Positions 9,121 through 16,148 of a DNA stretch of 34,586 bases are shown here, piece by piece. The number at the start of each line of letters is the position of its first letter. The stretch's first letter is position 1. Origin of the DNA: an uncultured Gammaproteobacteria bacterium. Its GTDB lineage: Bacteria; Pseudomonadota; Gammaproteobacteria; Arenicellales; JAANXG01. The translations under genes and the position numbers were made by a program. The notes under the pieces are model-generated. The model saw only the letters and a list, made by a program, of their open reading frames with translations, made no database searches and was not told the DNA's origin. The DNA lies in contig CAMYNX010000021.1 of NCBI GenBank assembly GCA_947259875.1, forward strand, positions 1 through 34,586. The letters are read 5' to 3'.

Positions 9121-9266
9121 TTCCGCATGTGCCGCCAGCTGGACCGTGCCCGTGCCAATTGATAATGCGGCGGTTTCGAGCGGCTAGTCTCTATTTCAAC
9201 GACATTGGGAAGGCGCGAGCATAGTGAACAGATACCGAAGCCGTCTAAACGGTCGAGGCGGCCGCT
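9055..9266. repeat. Direct repeat, right copy
   Basis: Second copy of the 212-bp segment at 5337-5548. The first 112 bp are 73% identical to the left copy by hand count, and the final 100 bp are identical. Similarity stops abruptly after 9266. Six bases later a solitary right end of the MITE-like repeat family begins. Confidence 0.95.
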
Positions 9267-9271
9267 ACTTT

Positions 9272-9292
9272 TTGGATGCAATATACGGGCTA
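9272..9292. repeat. Solitary right end of MITE-like element
   Basis: The 21 bases read TTGGATGCAATATACGGGCTA and match the right terminus of the element after fur (22764-22785) apart from the start. No matching left end was found upstream within the 3.7-kb unit or the 8786-9054 gap. It is probably a truncated copy. Confidence 0.65.
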
Positions 9293-9324
9293 AACATATT
9301 GATCGCTTTGCGACGCCGCATCTT

Positions 9325-10797
9325 TCATGTCGAAGGTCTTAAACAACCGCTAAAGTCGATCGGCCCAGCGACAATCGTTGTATGCTTTGAGAGTAGCGGG
9401 TCTATACGCTCATTTAACACTTGTTGACTGTGCTCGATAGCGCTGATGAGTGTTTTTGGAGAGCTCTTGTTTACCGCCAAGACGACGGTCAGCCGCCTGA
9501 GCTGATCGCGTAGATTCCGCACTCGGTACGCGTCCAATTTCGCGGTACCGGTGGTTACGGTGTACATCAGAGAGTCGATGTCTTGGGTTATTTTGGAGAC
9601 GAACTTCTGGATTGCTTCGACATCCATGCCCTGAGCCTCGAGCACCCCGGGCGCTTGACGATTCCAAGCGAGACTTTCAGTGGCATCGGTGATGGTTAAT
9701 ATAATCCTGGAAGATACCAACTGATCTTCCAGTGATAGCAGGTCGGTTGGCGTGGGGCCTTGATCGATTTGCTCTTGCAAGTTCTTAACTTGATTGCGGG
9801 CTTGTATTCTTTTATTAATGCGATTGACCCCCTGTAGCGGACCCGCATCGTCAATCCGTTTGAGCAACAGCTCCTGTTTCTCCAGCAGTAGTTGTTTGTT
9901 GCGGCGTTCGGTTTTCTTCAGCGATAGAAAATCCTGTGCTCGTGGTAAGACTGTTTTCAGTGCGTCACTAGTTATCTGACTGTTTATCTGCGCGTCTTGA
10001 TACCATTGTGTTACGCCCGAGGTCAGATAGCGCCGCTGGAATCGACGGAACTCGCGCATCGCCTGATTAAGTTCATTATTCGTGAATTCAGAATTATTAC
10101 CGAGTGTAGAAAGTAATGCCTTGCGAACATCCGGATGCACGGAGCAATGCGCAAGAGTCACCTCGATAACCTTGCGAGACTCGCTTCGGAGTCGACTCAT
10201 CTGTTCCGCTGAGAGTTTAGATTTGGGCGCCATGGCGAGGTTGTTATTAGCGGTTTTCGTGACATCGAGTCGAGACTCCAGATACATGATTTGGGTGACG
10301 CCGATGCGGCCAGAGTAAATCAGACCTACGCACAACAGCAGGCTGAAAAGAAGATTGTTACGAACAAATCGTTGTAATCGATAGCGGCGACTGGAAGCCC
10401 CACCGTAGGCGGCTTCCAGTGTTCGGCCCATAACTCGATTGTCCTCAAAGTTCTGATACCACGCGAGTTTTTCCAAAAAGTTCTTGCGCACGCCACTTTT
10501 CTTATAGGCCTGGATCATCATTAGCTCCGGCTTTCGGAGCGTGCGCAGCACCTTATTGAAATGGAAACGGCGCTTTTTCGCAGATTGGTCTTTCGCTTTG
10601 GGCCGGGATGATGTCGTCAGGTCTCCCTTTTCCCTGACTTCGATGACCACCGCGGCGGGGGTATATCCATCGTCCGATGACAGCACCACGTCTTCGGTGG
10701 TGTCGTAGTTGTCCGGCGCCTCGCTATTTTTCTTTGCGGGCTTCTTTCTCCGATTTTTGTCTGACCTTAGTTTCTGTTTACCATCGTGGTGGGTCAT
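9325..10797 (-). CDS. Uncharacterised single-pass membrane protein with coiled coil
   Basis: I do not recognise this 490-residue protein. The ATG at 10797 is preferred because AGGA lies 8 nt before it; an in-frame ATG at 10806 adds three residues. In the longer numbering, residues 1-80 are very basic, low-complexity and probably disordered. Residues 80-145 are still basic and rich in aromatic and charged residues. One hydrophobic helix lies at about 151-170. The remaining 320 residues are charged and helix-rich, with likely coiled coil at about 290-345 (LLLEKQELLLKRID and following). No enzyme motif is visible. The basic N-terminus suggests a cytoplasmic N-terminus and an extracytoplasmic C-terminal domain. 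It is transcribed alone, towards the ilvA-end repeat. Confidence 0.7.
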   Translation of the reverse strand: MTHHDGKQKLRSDKNRRKKPAKKNSEAPDNYDTTEDVVLSSDDGYTPAAVVIEVREKGDLTTSSRPKAKDQSAKKRRFHFNKVLRTLRKPELMMIQAYKKSGVRKNFLEKLAWYQNFEDNRVMGRTLEAAYGGASSRRYRLQRFVRNNLLFSLLLCVGLIYSGRIGVTQIMYLESRLDVTKTANNNLAMAPKSKLSAEQMSRLRSESRKVIEVTLAHCSVHPDVRKALLSTLGNNSEFTNNELNQAMREFRRFQRRYLTSGVTQWYQDAQINSQITSDALKTVLPRAQDFLSLKKTERRNKQLLLEKQELLLKRIDDAGPLQGVNRINKRIQARNQVKNLQEQIDQGPTPTDLLSLEDQLVSSRIILTITDATESLAWNRQAPGVLEAQGMDVEAIQKFVSKITQDIDSLMYTVTTGTAKLDAYRVRNLRDQLRRLTVVLAVNKSSPKTLISAIEHSQQVLNERIDPLLSKHTTIVAGPIDFSGCLRPST

Positions 10798-11263
10798 GCT
10801 CGTCATCCTGTGTTAGACGAGAAAAAGCCCACGCGCCGCCCGAAGACAGCAACGCAGGCTAGGACGAAATTTACCCAGCTCAGGGGGAGCAAGGCACTTC
10901 ACGAAAAGGTAACTCACGATATCAGTGACTGTATCGGTAAGCGTAGTTCACATATGCCGCTTTTCAAGCAAAATGCGACGAATGGGTGTGCAAAGATAGG
11001 CCGGTCTTCGACCGCTGCTAAAGACACAATCTTGAATAATAGTACCTCGACAGGCTCGTAACTATGGTGGGGAATCACTATGTTGGTGAGCGGGTATCAG
11101 CAAGACAGCCGAGCCGCCAATCGATGGCTTGATGAGCTACTAAAAAATTTGCGAGGAGCGTACTCTTCGATTACCGTCGAATAACCTAATTGCTGGTTTA
11201 CGAAACGAAAAATCCCGCGGCGATTTTGTGTCGTACGTATCCCAACGAAATTTGAGATTGCTT
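10798..11263. other. Intergenic region, mostly featureless
   Basis: This 466-bp gap separates the divergent hypothetical gene and the phosphopantetheinyl transferase. It must hold both promoters, but none is strong by eye. One short frame (11080-11184) is listed separately. A stretch near 10970-11070 superficially resembles a riboswitch fragment but does not meet any consensus I know. Confidence 0.4.
11080..11184 (+). CDS. Possible 34-residue small protein
   Basis: The frame begins with ATG at 11080, has GGGG about 8 nt upstream, and ends at TAA 11182-11184. The peptide (MLVSGYQQDSRAANRWLDEL and 14 more residues) has an amphipathic, protein-like composition but no recognised homologue. It could be a remnant of a longer gene, a leader peptide, or chance. 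It stops about 80 bp before the phosphopantetheinyl transferase start. Confidence 0.2.
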   Translation: MLVSGYQQDSRAANRWLDELLKNLRGAYSSITVE

Positions 11264-12016
11264 ATGATGCCGGATGATAAAACAAGGATTAGATGGCTCG
11301 CGGTGGAGCCGTGGCCGCGTCTGGAATCGGGTGAAATTCATCTGTGGTGGGTCTGTCTCGATGTTGACGAACACAGACGACGCGAACTTGCCTTGTCGCT
11401 GTCGGCAAGGGAGCACGAACGGGCGGCAAGATTAAGATTTGACCGACATCGAAACCGATATATTGCCGGCCGAGGTATCGTACGCGAGTTGTTGAGTCAC
11501 TATCTTCGTAGATCGCCATCCACGATTCGCTTTGAACTAGGGCCTTACGGTAAACCTTCAGTCCTGAATCGTGTTCAAGGTAAGCAACTTTGCTTTAACT
11601 ATAGCGATTCAAATGATATGGCATTGTATGCTTTCGCTCACGACTGTGAGTTAGGGGTTGATCTCGAGGGTCTCGCTCGGAAGATACATTACGAGCGTAT
11701 TGCGATGCGTAAATTTACCGAGCGCGAAAGCGAAGCATTGCTGGAACTTCCGGATCACAAGGGCAGGCAAGCATTTCTTGCGTGCTGGACCCGAAAAGAG
11801 GCGTTCGGCAAGGCTAAGGGGTTTGGGATCTGCTACCCACTGGATAGTGTCGATTTATGCACCGACTGCGCGACATACTCCATGACTATTGCAGATAACA
11901 CTTTGTTAAATGGAGATGAATACTGGACCTTGCGACAGTTTTATCCAAACGACAATTTCGTCGCCACGATCGTATATGCCGGTGGTGCCCGCGAGTTGCG
12001 TTATTTCGATTTTTAG
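11264..12016 (+). CDS. 4'-phosphopantetheinyl transferase, Sfp/Gsp type
   Basis: About 250 residues from the ATG at 11264 (ATGATG, with GAG about 9 nt upstream); a GTG at 11228 would add 12 residues. The enzyme moves the phosphopantetheine arm of CoA to a carrier-protein serine. Family signatures are GVDLE (131-135, Mg2+ ligands) and WTRKEAFGKAKG (175-186), and the length fits the two-lobed Sfp type rather than AcpS. The usual FNxSHS motif reads FNYSDSND here, with aspartate in place of histidine. No polyketide, peptide-synthetase or fatty-acid gene adjoins, so the carrier protein served is unknown; it could also supply fatty-acid ACP. Confidence 0.88.
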   Translation: MMPDDKTRIRWLAVEPWPRLESGEIHLWWVCLDVDEHRRRELALSLSAREHERAARLRFDRHRNRYIAGRGIVRELLSHYLRRSPSTIRFELGPYGKPSVLNRVQGKQLCFNYSDSNDMALYAFAHDCELGVDLEGLARKIHYERIAMRKFTERESEALLELPDHKGRQAFLACWTRKEAFGKAKGFGICYPLDSVDLCTDCATYSMTIADNTLLNGDEYWTLRQFYPNDNFVATIVYAGGARELRYFDF

Positions 12017-12027
12017 CCGTCTGCCGA

Positions 12028-12834
12028 CTATTCGGTTTCAGTTTTAATCCAACCGAGCCATCGATATGCCCACATACCCAGGTGCTCTCTTATCGCCAGG
12101 GTCGTCAGCAACAACGATTGCGCGTTGGGTAGCCAGTCGAGAACCACTGGATGAGTGTCTGGCACATCATATTGAGCCACCATGATATCGGTCACCGCTG
12201 GAATCGCATCGACCCCCAAAGATTGAAATACAGCCAAGGCTCTAGGCATGTGAAGCGCTGAAGTCACCAGCAGGATCTTGCCGATGTCCCGCGCGTCGAG
12301 AATTTGTTTGCTCTCGAAGGCATTTTGATAGGTATTTCGACTTTCGCCCTCGGTAATAATAGCGTGATTCGGGACTCCCCATTCTTGTAACAGGCGCGCG
12401 ACATAAAACGATTCCGGCTTTACCCCCGGTTTTGGAAATACGTTACCGCCGGTGACGATGATCATCGGGGCCTTTGCTGCTCGGTACAAGCGTGCGGCAT
12501 GCAGGATGCGGTCGGCGGAGCTTGACAAATCCGCCGAAACCCTAGGTGGCGCCGGAAGTCCCACCACGCCTGCCAGCATCACAATGGCGTCTGCCTGTGG
12601 GGTGCTCTCAGGAGTCAAGGGTAGGTGAGTACGTTCGATGTCTGCGACCAGATAATTGGCGATCTTGGGGTTTCCGGCAACGCCTAGGGTCGCTATCAAC
12701 AGCAAAAGTATTACACCCGCGGTAGCCGGTTTGCGAAGCAGAAGAAACAAAATCGCGATTAGTCCAAGGCCAATCGCGATGGTTAGTGGATACAAAAGAG
12801 GCGGGACGACCTTCGATAAGGTGATTACATTCAT
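12028..12834 (-). CDS. ElyC/YdcF-like DUF218 membrane protein
   Basis: A 268-residue protein with two N-terminal membrane segments (about residues 10-32 and 37-54) and a DUF218 domain from about 80. Domain motifs are ADAIVMLAG, IIVTGGN, the conserved acidic ESRNTYQNA, and VTSALHMPRA. ElyC-type proteins with this layout are linked to envelope and peptidoglycan precursor metabolism; the biochemical activity is not established. It is the last gene of a leftward cluster, 21 bp after the cyclophilin stop and probably co-transcribed with it. Confidence 0.85.
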   Translation of the reverse strand: MNVITLSKVVPPLLYPLTIAIGLGLIAILFLLLRKPATAGVILLLLIATLGVAGNPKIANYLVADIERTHLPLTPESTPQADAIVMLAGVVGLPAPPRVSADLSSSADRILHAARLYRAAKAPMIIVTGGNVFPKPGVKPESFYVARLLQEWGVPNHAIITEGESRNTYQNAFESKQILDARDIGKILLVTSALHMPRALAVFQSLGVDAIPAVTDIMVAQYDVPDTHPVVLDWLPNAQSLLLTTLAIREHLGMWAYRWLGWIKTETE

Positions 12835-12855
12835 TGAATCCGCAGAACTAGAAGA

Positions 12856-13443
12856 TCAGTCGGTCAGGATCTCCGCTGTGGTGATGGTTACGTCCTCTTT
12901 TGGAACGTCATCGTGGAAACCAGCACGAGCGGTTTCGACTCCGGCGATCTTATCCACCACGGCCATACCCTCGACTACTTTGGCGAACACCGCATATCCC
13001 CAACCTTTTGGATTTTTTCCGGTGTGATTCAGGAAAGCATTGTCCTTGAGATTGATAAAAAATTGAGAACTGGCGCTGTTTGGGTCATTTGTGCGTGCCA
13101 TAGACAGCGTGCCACGATCATTTTTGAGTCCGTTGTCCGCCTCATTCTTGATTGGGTCACGGGTGGGTCGTTCTTTCATACCGGGCTCAAAGCCGCCGCC
13201 CTGAAGTACGAATCCGGGTACCACGCGGTGCATAATCAGTCCATCATAAAATCCGTCGTTAACATAATCGAGAAAATTCTTTGCTGTGACAGGCGCTTGA
13301 TCATCGAACACCTCGATGTCAATGACGCCGTAGTTTGTGGTAAATCTCACCATTGTATTTTCCTTTTTGTTTGTTTGTGCAAGTGACGAACTGATCACAA
13401 GGATTGCAATTACCGTACTAAATAAAATGCCTGTCCAGCGCAT
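12856..13443 (-). CDS. Cyclophilin-type peptidyl-prolyl isomerase, secreted form with possible internal start
   Basis: The 195-residue protein has a signal peptide (MRWTGILFSTVIAILVISSS, then LAQ) followed by a complete PpiA/PpiB-type cyclophilin domain: FLDYVNDGFYDGLIMHRVVPGFVLQGGG with the catalytic Arg, and SSQFFINL. It catalyses proline cis-trans isomerisation, here predicted in the periplasm. The outer ATG (13443) has AAGGAG 8 nt upstream. Met31 (13353) is also preceded by AAGGA 7 nt upstream and would give a leaderless cytoplasmic cyclophilin beginning MVRFTTNYGVIDIEVF. The gene follows the EVE-domain gene by 15 bp. Confidence 0.93.
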   Translation of the reverse strand: MRWTGILFSTVIAILVISSSLAQTNKKENTMVRFTTNYGVIDIEVFDDQAPVTAKNFLDYVNDGFYDGLIMHRVVPGFVLQGGGFEPGMKERPTRDPIKNEADNGLKNDRGTLSMARTNDPNSASSQFFINLKDNAFLNHTGKNPKGWGYAVFAKVVEGMAVVDKIAGVETARAGFHDDVPKEDVTITTAEILTD

Positions 13444-13458
13444 AATATATGCTCCTTT

Positions 13459-13923
13459 TCATTTGTTTTCGAGCTTGAGGATGTAGTCCCATTGCTGTTT
13501 GGTAACCGGCAAGATAGAAAGCCGACTACCGCGTTGTAATAAGCGCATGTCTTGGAGTTTCTCGTGTTCCTTGAGTTCCTGTAACGGAATTGTCATCTTG
13601 AATTTTCGCACTAGTTTGACGTCAACCATGAACCAGCGAGGTTGCTCAGGATCGCTCTTTGGATCAAAGTATTTGTGCTGGGAGTCGAACGCGGTAAAGT
13701 CAGGATAAGCTTCACGTACGATTTTGATAATTCCGATGATACCGGGTTGCGGACAACTGGAGTGGTAAAAAAATGCCAGATCTCCTTTTCGCATGTCATC
13801 ACGCATAAAATTACGCGCCTGGTAATTTCGTATTCCGTCCCAATGGTCTGTGTTGCCCTTTTGCTGGGCAAGATTGTCGATACTGTAAATATCCGGCTCG
13901 CTTTTCATCAACCAGTATTGCAT
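13459..13923 (-). CDS. EVE-domain protein
   Basis: A 154-residue protein that is a single EVE domain, beginning MQYWLMKSEPDIYSIDNL and followed by WDGIRNYQARNFMRDDMRKGD and FFYHSS. This is the conserved pattern of the thymocyte-nuclear-protein-1/YmdC-independent EVE family. The fold is related to PUA and YTH domains and binds modified bases in nucleic acids; many bacterial members are single-domain and of unknown role. It heads the leftward cluster with the cyclophilin and ElyC-like genes, and no restriction enzyme is adjacent. The Shine-Dalgarno is weak. Confidence 0.9.
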   Translation of the reverse strand: MQYWLMKSEPDIYSIDNLAQQKGNTDHWDGIRNYQARNFMRDDMRKGDLAFFYHSSCPQPGIIGIIKIVREAYPDFTAFDSQHKYFDPKSDPEQPRWFMVDVKLVRKFKMTIPLQELKEHEKLQDMRLLQRGSRLSILPVTKQQWDYILKLENK

Positions 13924-13974
13924 GGATAACCGTCTAAGCTGTTAGAGGCCTAATAGTCGCAAAGATAAAAGTTT

Positions 13975-14562
13975 TCACACGGAGAGAAAAGCTTTTTCGG
14001 TAACGATACCTCCTAAACACACATCCCACGAGTCCTGTGGCACATGCTCAACTTGCTGAAAAGCATGAGCGGCGCCTATGACCATCGGTGAGCGCCAATA
14101 TTTTCTGCTGCCTAAAAAGGCAAGTGTGCGGTCGTAAAAACCGGCTCCCATGCCGAGCCGACCACCGTTTGCATCAAAGGCGATCAATGGCACGAGAATC
14201 AACTGGAGGTTATGCGCGTTGCGCAAATCGCGCCGCCGAACCACCGGTTCCGGGATCCCAAATCGGTTAGGGCGGGTAGGTTGTTGACACAGGTACCGCG
14301 CAAAACGTAATGGCGAATTCGGGTGGTTGACCACCGGTAGGAAGCATTGTTTGCCTATGCGCCAAGCATGCTCGATTGTGGGGCGGGGATCTATTTCACC
14401 GTCATTGGGATAATAAAATGCAACGCGGTGCACATTTCGAAAATAGGATAAACGAGATATCTGCCGCAGCAAACCGTCAGCTGCGGATTGTTGCTCGTCC
14501 TGGGAAAGTTGACGACGCCTATTACGCATCTGGGTACGTAAGTGGCGTTTGTCTGCAACCAA
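13975..14562 (-). CDS. ygfA: 5-formyltetrahydrofolate cyclo-ligase
   Basis: A 195-residue enzyme that converts 5-formyl-THF to 5,10-methenyl-THF using ATP, recycling a folate form that inhibits one-carbon enzymes such as glycine hydroxymethyltransferase. Signatures are the basic N-terminus with RRRQLS, FYYPNDGEID, and GGRLGMGAGFYDR with the phosphate-binding glycines. The start is TTG at 14562; no ATG or GTG is available in frame before a TGA upstream. It lies immediately downstream of 6S RNA, the standard gammaproteobacterial order zapA - ssrS - ygfA. Confidence 0.92.
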   Translation of the reverse strand: MVADKRHLRTQMRNRRRQLSQDEQQSAADGLLRQISRLSYFRNVHRVAFYYPNDGEIDPRPTIEHAWRIGKQCFLPVVNHPNSPLRFARYLCQQPTRPNRFGIPEPVVRRRDLRNAHNLQLILVPLIAFDANGGRLGMGAGFYDRTLAFLGSRKYWRSPMVIGAAHAFQQVEHVPQDSWDVCLGGIVTEKAFLSV

Positions 14563-14599
14563 TGATCTACGCTCGATAACGGGAATAATCGAAGTAATG

Positions 14600-14808
14600 T
14601 GATAGAAGTGGCGTCACCCACCTGTGCCGTGTCGCTCCTAATTCCTTGAACCAAAAAGGTCCAAGTGGGGGCCTCGGAGACGTATCAGGCTTTCCATTTA
14701 TAGGACATGCACAACAACGGTCTCTATGCAGCTCCCAAAGTATGATTTAGGTTCTAAGGGTGTTCAGAACAACTCGAACACCGTAGGCGACGCCAAATCT
14801 TCTATTCC
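14600..14808 (-). ncRNA. ssrS: 6S RNA
   Basis: The gap between zapA and ygfA is the conserved site of 6S RNA, the RNA that sequesters sigma-70 RNA polymerase. On the minus strand the ends form the closing stem: AUAGAAG then UGGCGUC near the 5' end (14805-14786) pair with GACGCCA and CUUCUAU near the 3' end (14615-14602). Towards the 3' half is the typical hairpin ACUUGGACC-UUUUU-GGUUCAAGGA, which resembles the CCUUGAACC/GGUUCAAGG element of E. coli 6S. The ends are approximate; the primary transcript may begin near 14834. About 205 nt is slightly longer than the 184 nt of E. coli. Confidence 0.85.
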
Positions 14809-14841
14809 TTCCAATGTCACCCTTTCGGGAATATGCCCCTT

Positions 14842-14847
14842 ATTATA
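14842..14847 (-). promoter_or_regulatory. -10 box of 6S RNA, overlapping zapA stop codon
   Basis: On the minus strand the sequence TATAAT occupies 14847-14842, sharing its bases with the zapA stop (TAA, 14845-14843). A start near 14834 is expected. The -35 about 17 nt upstream is poor. It would allow 6S RNA to be made independently of the zapB-like/zapA message. Confidence 0.55.
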
Positions 14848-15148
14848 GATGAAGTTGCTCCTGCATTGCCGAGTCCAGTTTTTCCTGAAGCGCTTTCATA
14901 CGCTCACCCAACTCCTCTTTTTTCTTAGCTTCATCACGAATATACAATAGTTCGTTTATGACATTGAGAGCGGCGATAATCGCACAGCGCTCCAGACTTA
15001 CAACCTTCCCGCTTTTTTGGATCTCGCGCATCCTGCCGTCAAGGTTTGTGGCAGCCCGGGTCAACGCGTCACGTTCCTCATCTGGACACGCCACTGTAAA
15101 TTCGCGCCCCATGATAGTCACTTTTACGCCTTGTGAGGCCGGTTTCAT
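14843..15148 (-). CDS. zapA: Cell division protein ZapA
   Basis: A 101-residue protein with the ZapA layout. The globular N-terminal half reads VKVTIMGREFTVACPDEERDAL, followed by a long helix with LAALNVINELL-like sequence and a charged coiled coil at the C-terminus. ZapA binds and bundles FtsZ filaments at the Z ring. Its start codon overlaps the stop of the upstream zapB-like gene (ATGA), which indicates translational coupling. 6S RNA follows directly. Confidence 0.92.
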   Translation of the reverse strand: MKPASQGVKVTIMGREFTVACPDEERDALTRAATNLDGRMREIQKSGKVVSLERCAIIAALNVINELLYIRDEAKKKEELGERMKALQEKLDSAMQEQLHL

Positions 15149-15366
15149 TTGATGTTTTCTAGTGTACGAAGGCGGTCAACAATTGTCTCCAGTCGATTGC
15201 GCGCTATTTTATTCTTCTCGGAAAGTTTGGTTTTTTCTTCAAGCAAGGAGTCACGGCTGGAACGAAGCGACATGTTTTCGTCCCGTAAGCGTCGGCACGT
15301 TTTTATCAATTCATCTACCCGCTGTTCCAAACGAGCTAAATCTTGTTCTTGTTCGCTGAGATTCAT
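15145..15366 (-). CDS. ZapB-like coiled-coil protein (TIGR02449 type)
   Basis: About 73 residues from the ATG at 15366, almost entirely coiled coil (LARLEQRVDELIKTCRRLRD and onward to LRTLENIK). A start at 15405 would add 13 residues that do not fit the coiled coil. Small coiled-coil proteins of this family lie directly upstream of zapA in many gammaproteobacteria and are thought to act with it at the division site. The stop overlaps zapA by 4 nt. Function is by family and context only. Confidence 0.8.
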   Translation of the reverse strand: MNLSEQEQDLARLEQRVDELIKTCRRLRDENMSLRSSRDSLLEEKTKLSEKNKIARNRLETIVDRLRTLENIK

Positions 15367-15571
15367 GACGATCCGAACTATAGGCCTCTGGTTAAATTCG
15401 GTCAACGCCTTTTAACGGTTGAAGGAACGGCCTAAATATGGGAACCTTTTGTGTCCTGTGGTTACTTGGTTTATTGTATAACGAGCAACTGGCGTTCTCT
15501 CAATCATCAGAGTGACCAACGTCACCTCCTGCTCTCCATGATTCTATGTTCGTTTAAATTTATAGCGTAGC

Positions 15572-16120
15572 ATGAATCCCACGTTTTCCAATTTTGATTA
15601 TGACCGATTACGCGGGGCGTTGGTGCTTGCGGATACGGATCATAATGCTTCCGAAGTTCATGGCATTATTTGCGGCGCTATCTGCAACCAGCTAAAGTCC
15701 GGACGACGAGTGGATGTAATTGAATTAGTCAGTGCGGTGGCTGGGATTAGTAACGAATCGAAAGGCGCGCTTGAGGCATCGATCGATTCCTTGCATGAAA
15801 GTAGTCAGCAAAGCCTGAATGATCGTGATTCATCTTTTTCGTTATTATTACCAGATGAAGAGTATGAGTTGGTGGAGCGTACCGAGGCTGTGGCCCAGTG
15901 GTGCCAGGGTTTTGTGTTTGGTTTTTTATCCAATCAAGCGTTTACCATAGATAAATTACCCAGAGATGCGGCGGAGATCGCCCGGGATTTCATCGCGATT
16001 TCCAAGGCTGAGCCTGGAGAAGATCGAGAGCAAGACGAATGGGCATTGGCGGAGATAGAGGAGTATGTTCGTGTGGGCGTTCAGCTGATCTTTGAAGAGC
16101 TTCAAGATGATGTCGCGTAA
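15572..16120 (+). CDS. ygfB: UPF0149 family protein YgfB
   Basis: A 182-residue acidic, helical protein of the YgfB/YecA family, with HGIICGAICNQL near the N-terminus, WCQGFVFGFLSN in the middle and EIEEYVRVGVQLIFEEL at the C-terminus. The family occurs directly upstream of pepP in gammaproteobacteria. In Pseudomonas it has been linked to control of beta-lactam resistance genes, but a general role is not settled. The likely pepP start lies 28 bp beyond its stop; alternative pepP starts would overlap it. Confidence 0.9.
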   Translation: MNPTFSNFDYDRLRGALVLADTDHNASEVHGIICGAICNQLKSGRRVDVIELVSAVAGISNESKGALEASIDSLHESSQQSLNDRDSSFSLLLPDEEYELVERTEAVAQWCQGFVFGFLSNQAFTIDKLPRDAAEIARDFIAISKAEPGEDREQDEWALAEIEEYVRVGVQLIFEELQDDVA

Positions 16121-16148
16121 TACTCGTAGTGAAAGGGATAGTATTGAC

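Larger units (their letters stand above)
5449..9166. mobile_element. Putative 3,718-bp integrated unit between direct repeats at the ilvA 3' end
   Basis: The unit runs from the start of one 100-bp identical repeat to the start of the next. It carries the SGNH protein and MBOAT genes and then a degraded ilvA terminus. This is the structure expected after single-crossover integration of a circular molecule that carried a diverged ilvA 3' end plus the 100-bp segment. No recombinase or transposase gene lies inside or beside it, so homologous recombination or an integrase supplied from elsewhere would be needed. An old tandem duplication with later loss is the main alternative. Confidence 0.4.

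Noticed and set aside
9099-9281. Small minus-strand frame that resembles one at 5381-5566
   Set aside because: The similarity is only because both lie in the 212-bp direct repeat; the frame opposes ilvA coding sequence and has no ribosome site of note.
10970-11070. c-di-GMP (GEMM-I) riboswitch, suggested by GTGTGCAAAGATAGGCCGG
   Set aside because: The conserved upstream CAAACC/GAAA segment and the 3' part of the consensus are missing, so the likeness is limited to a few bases.
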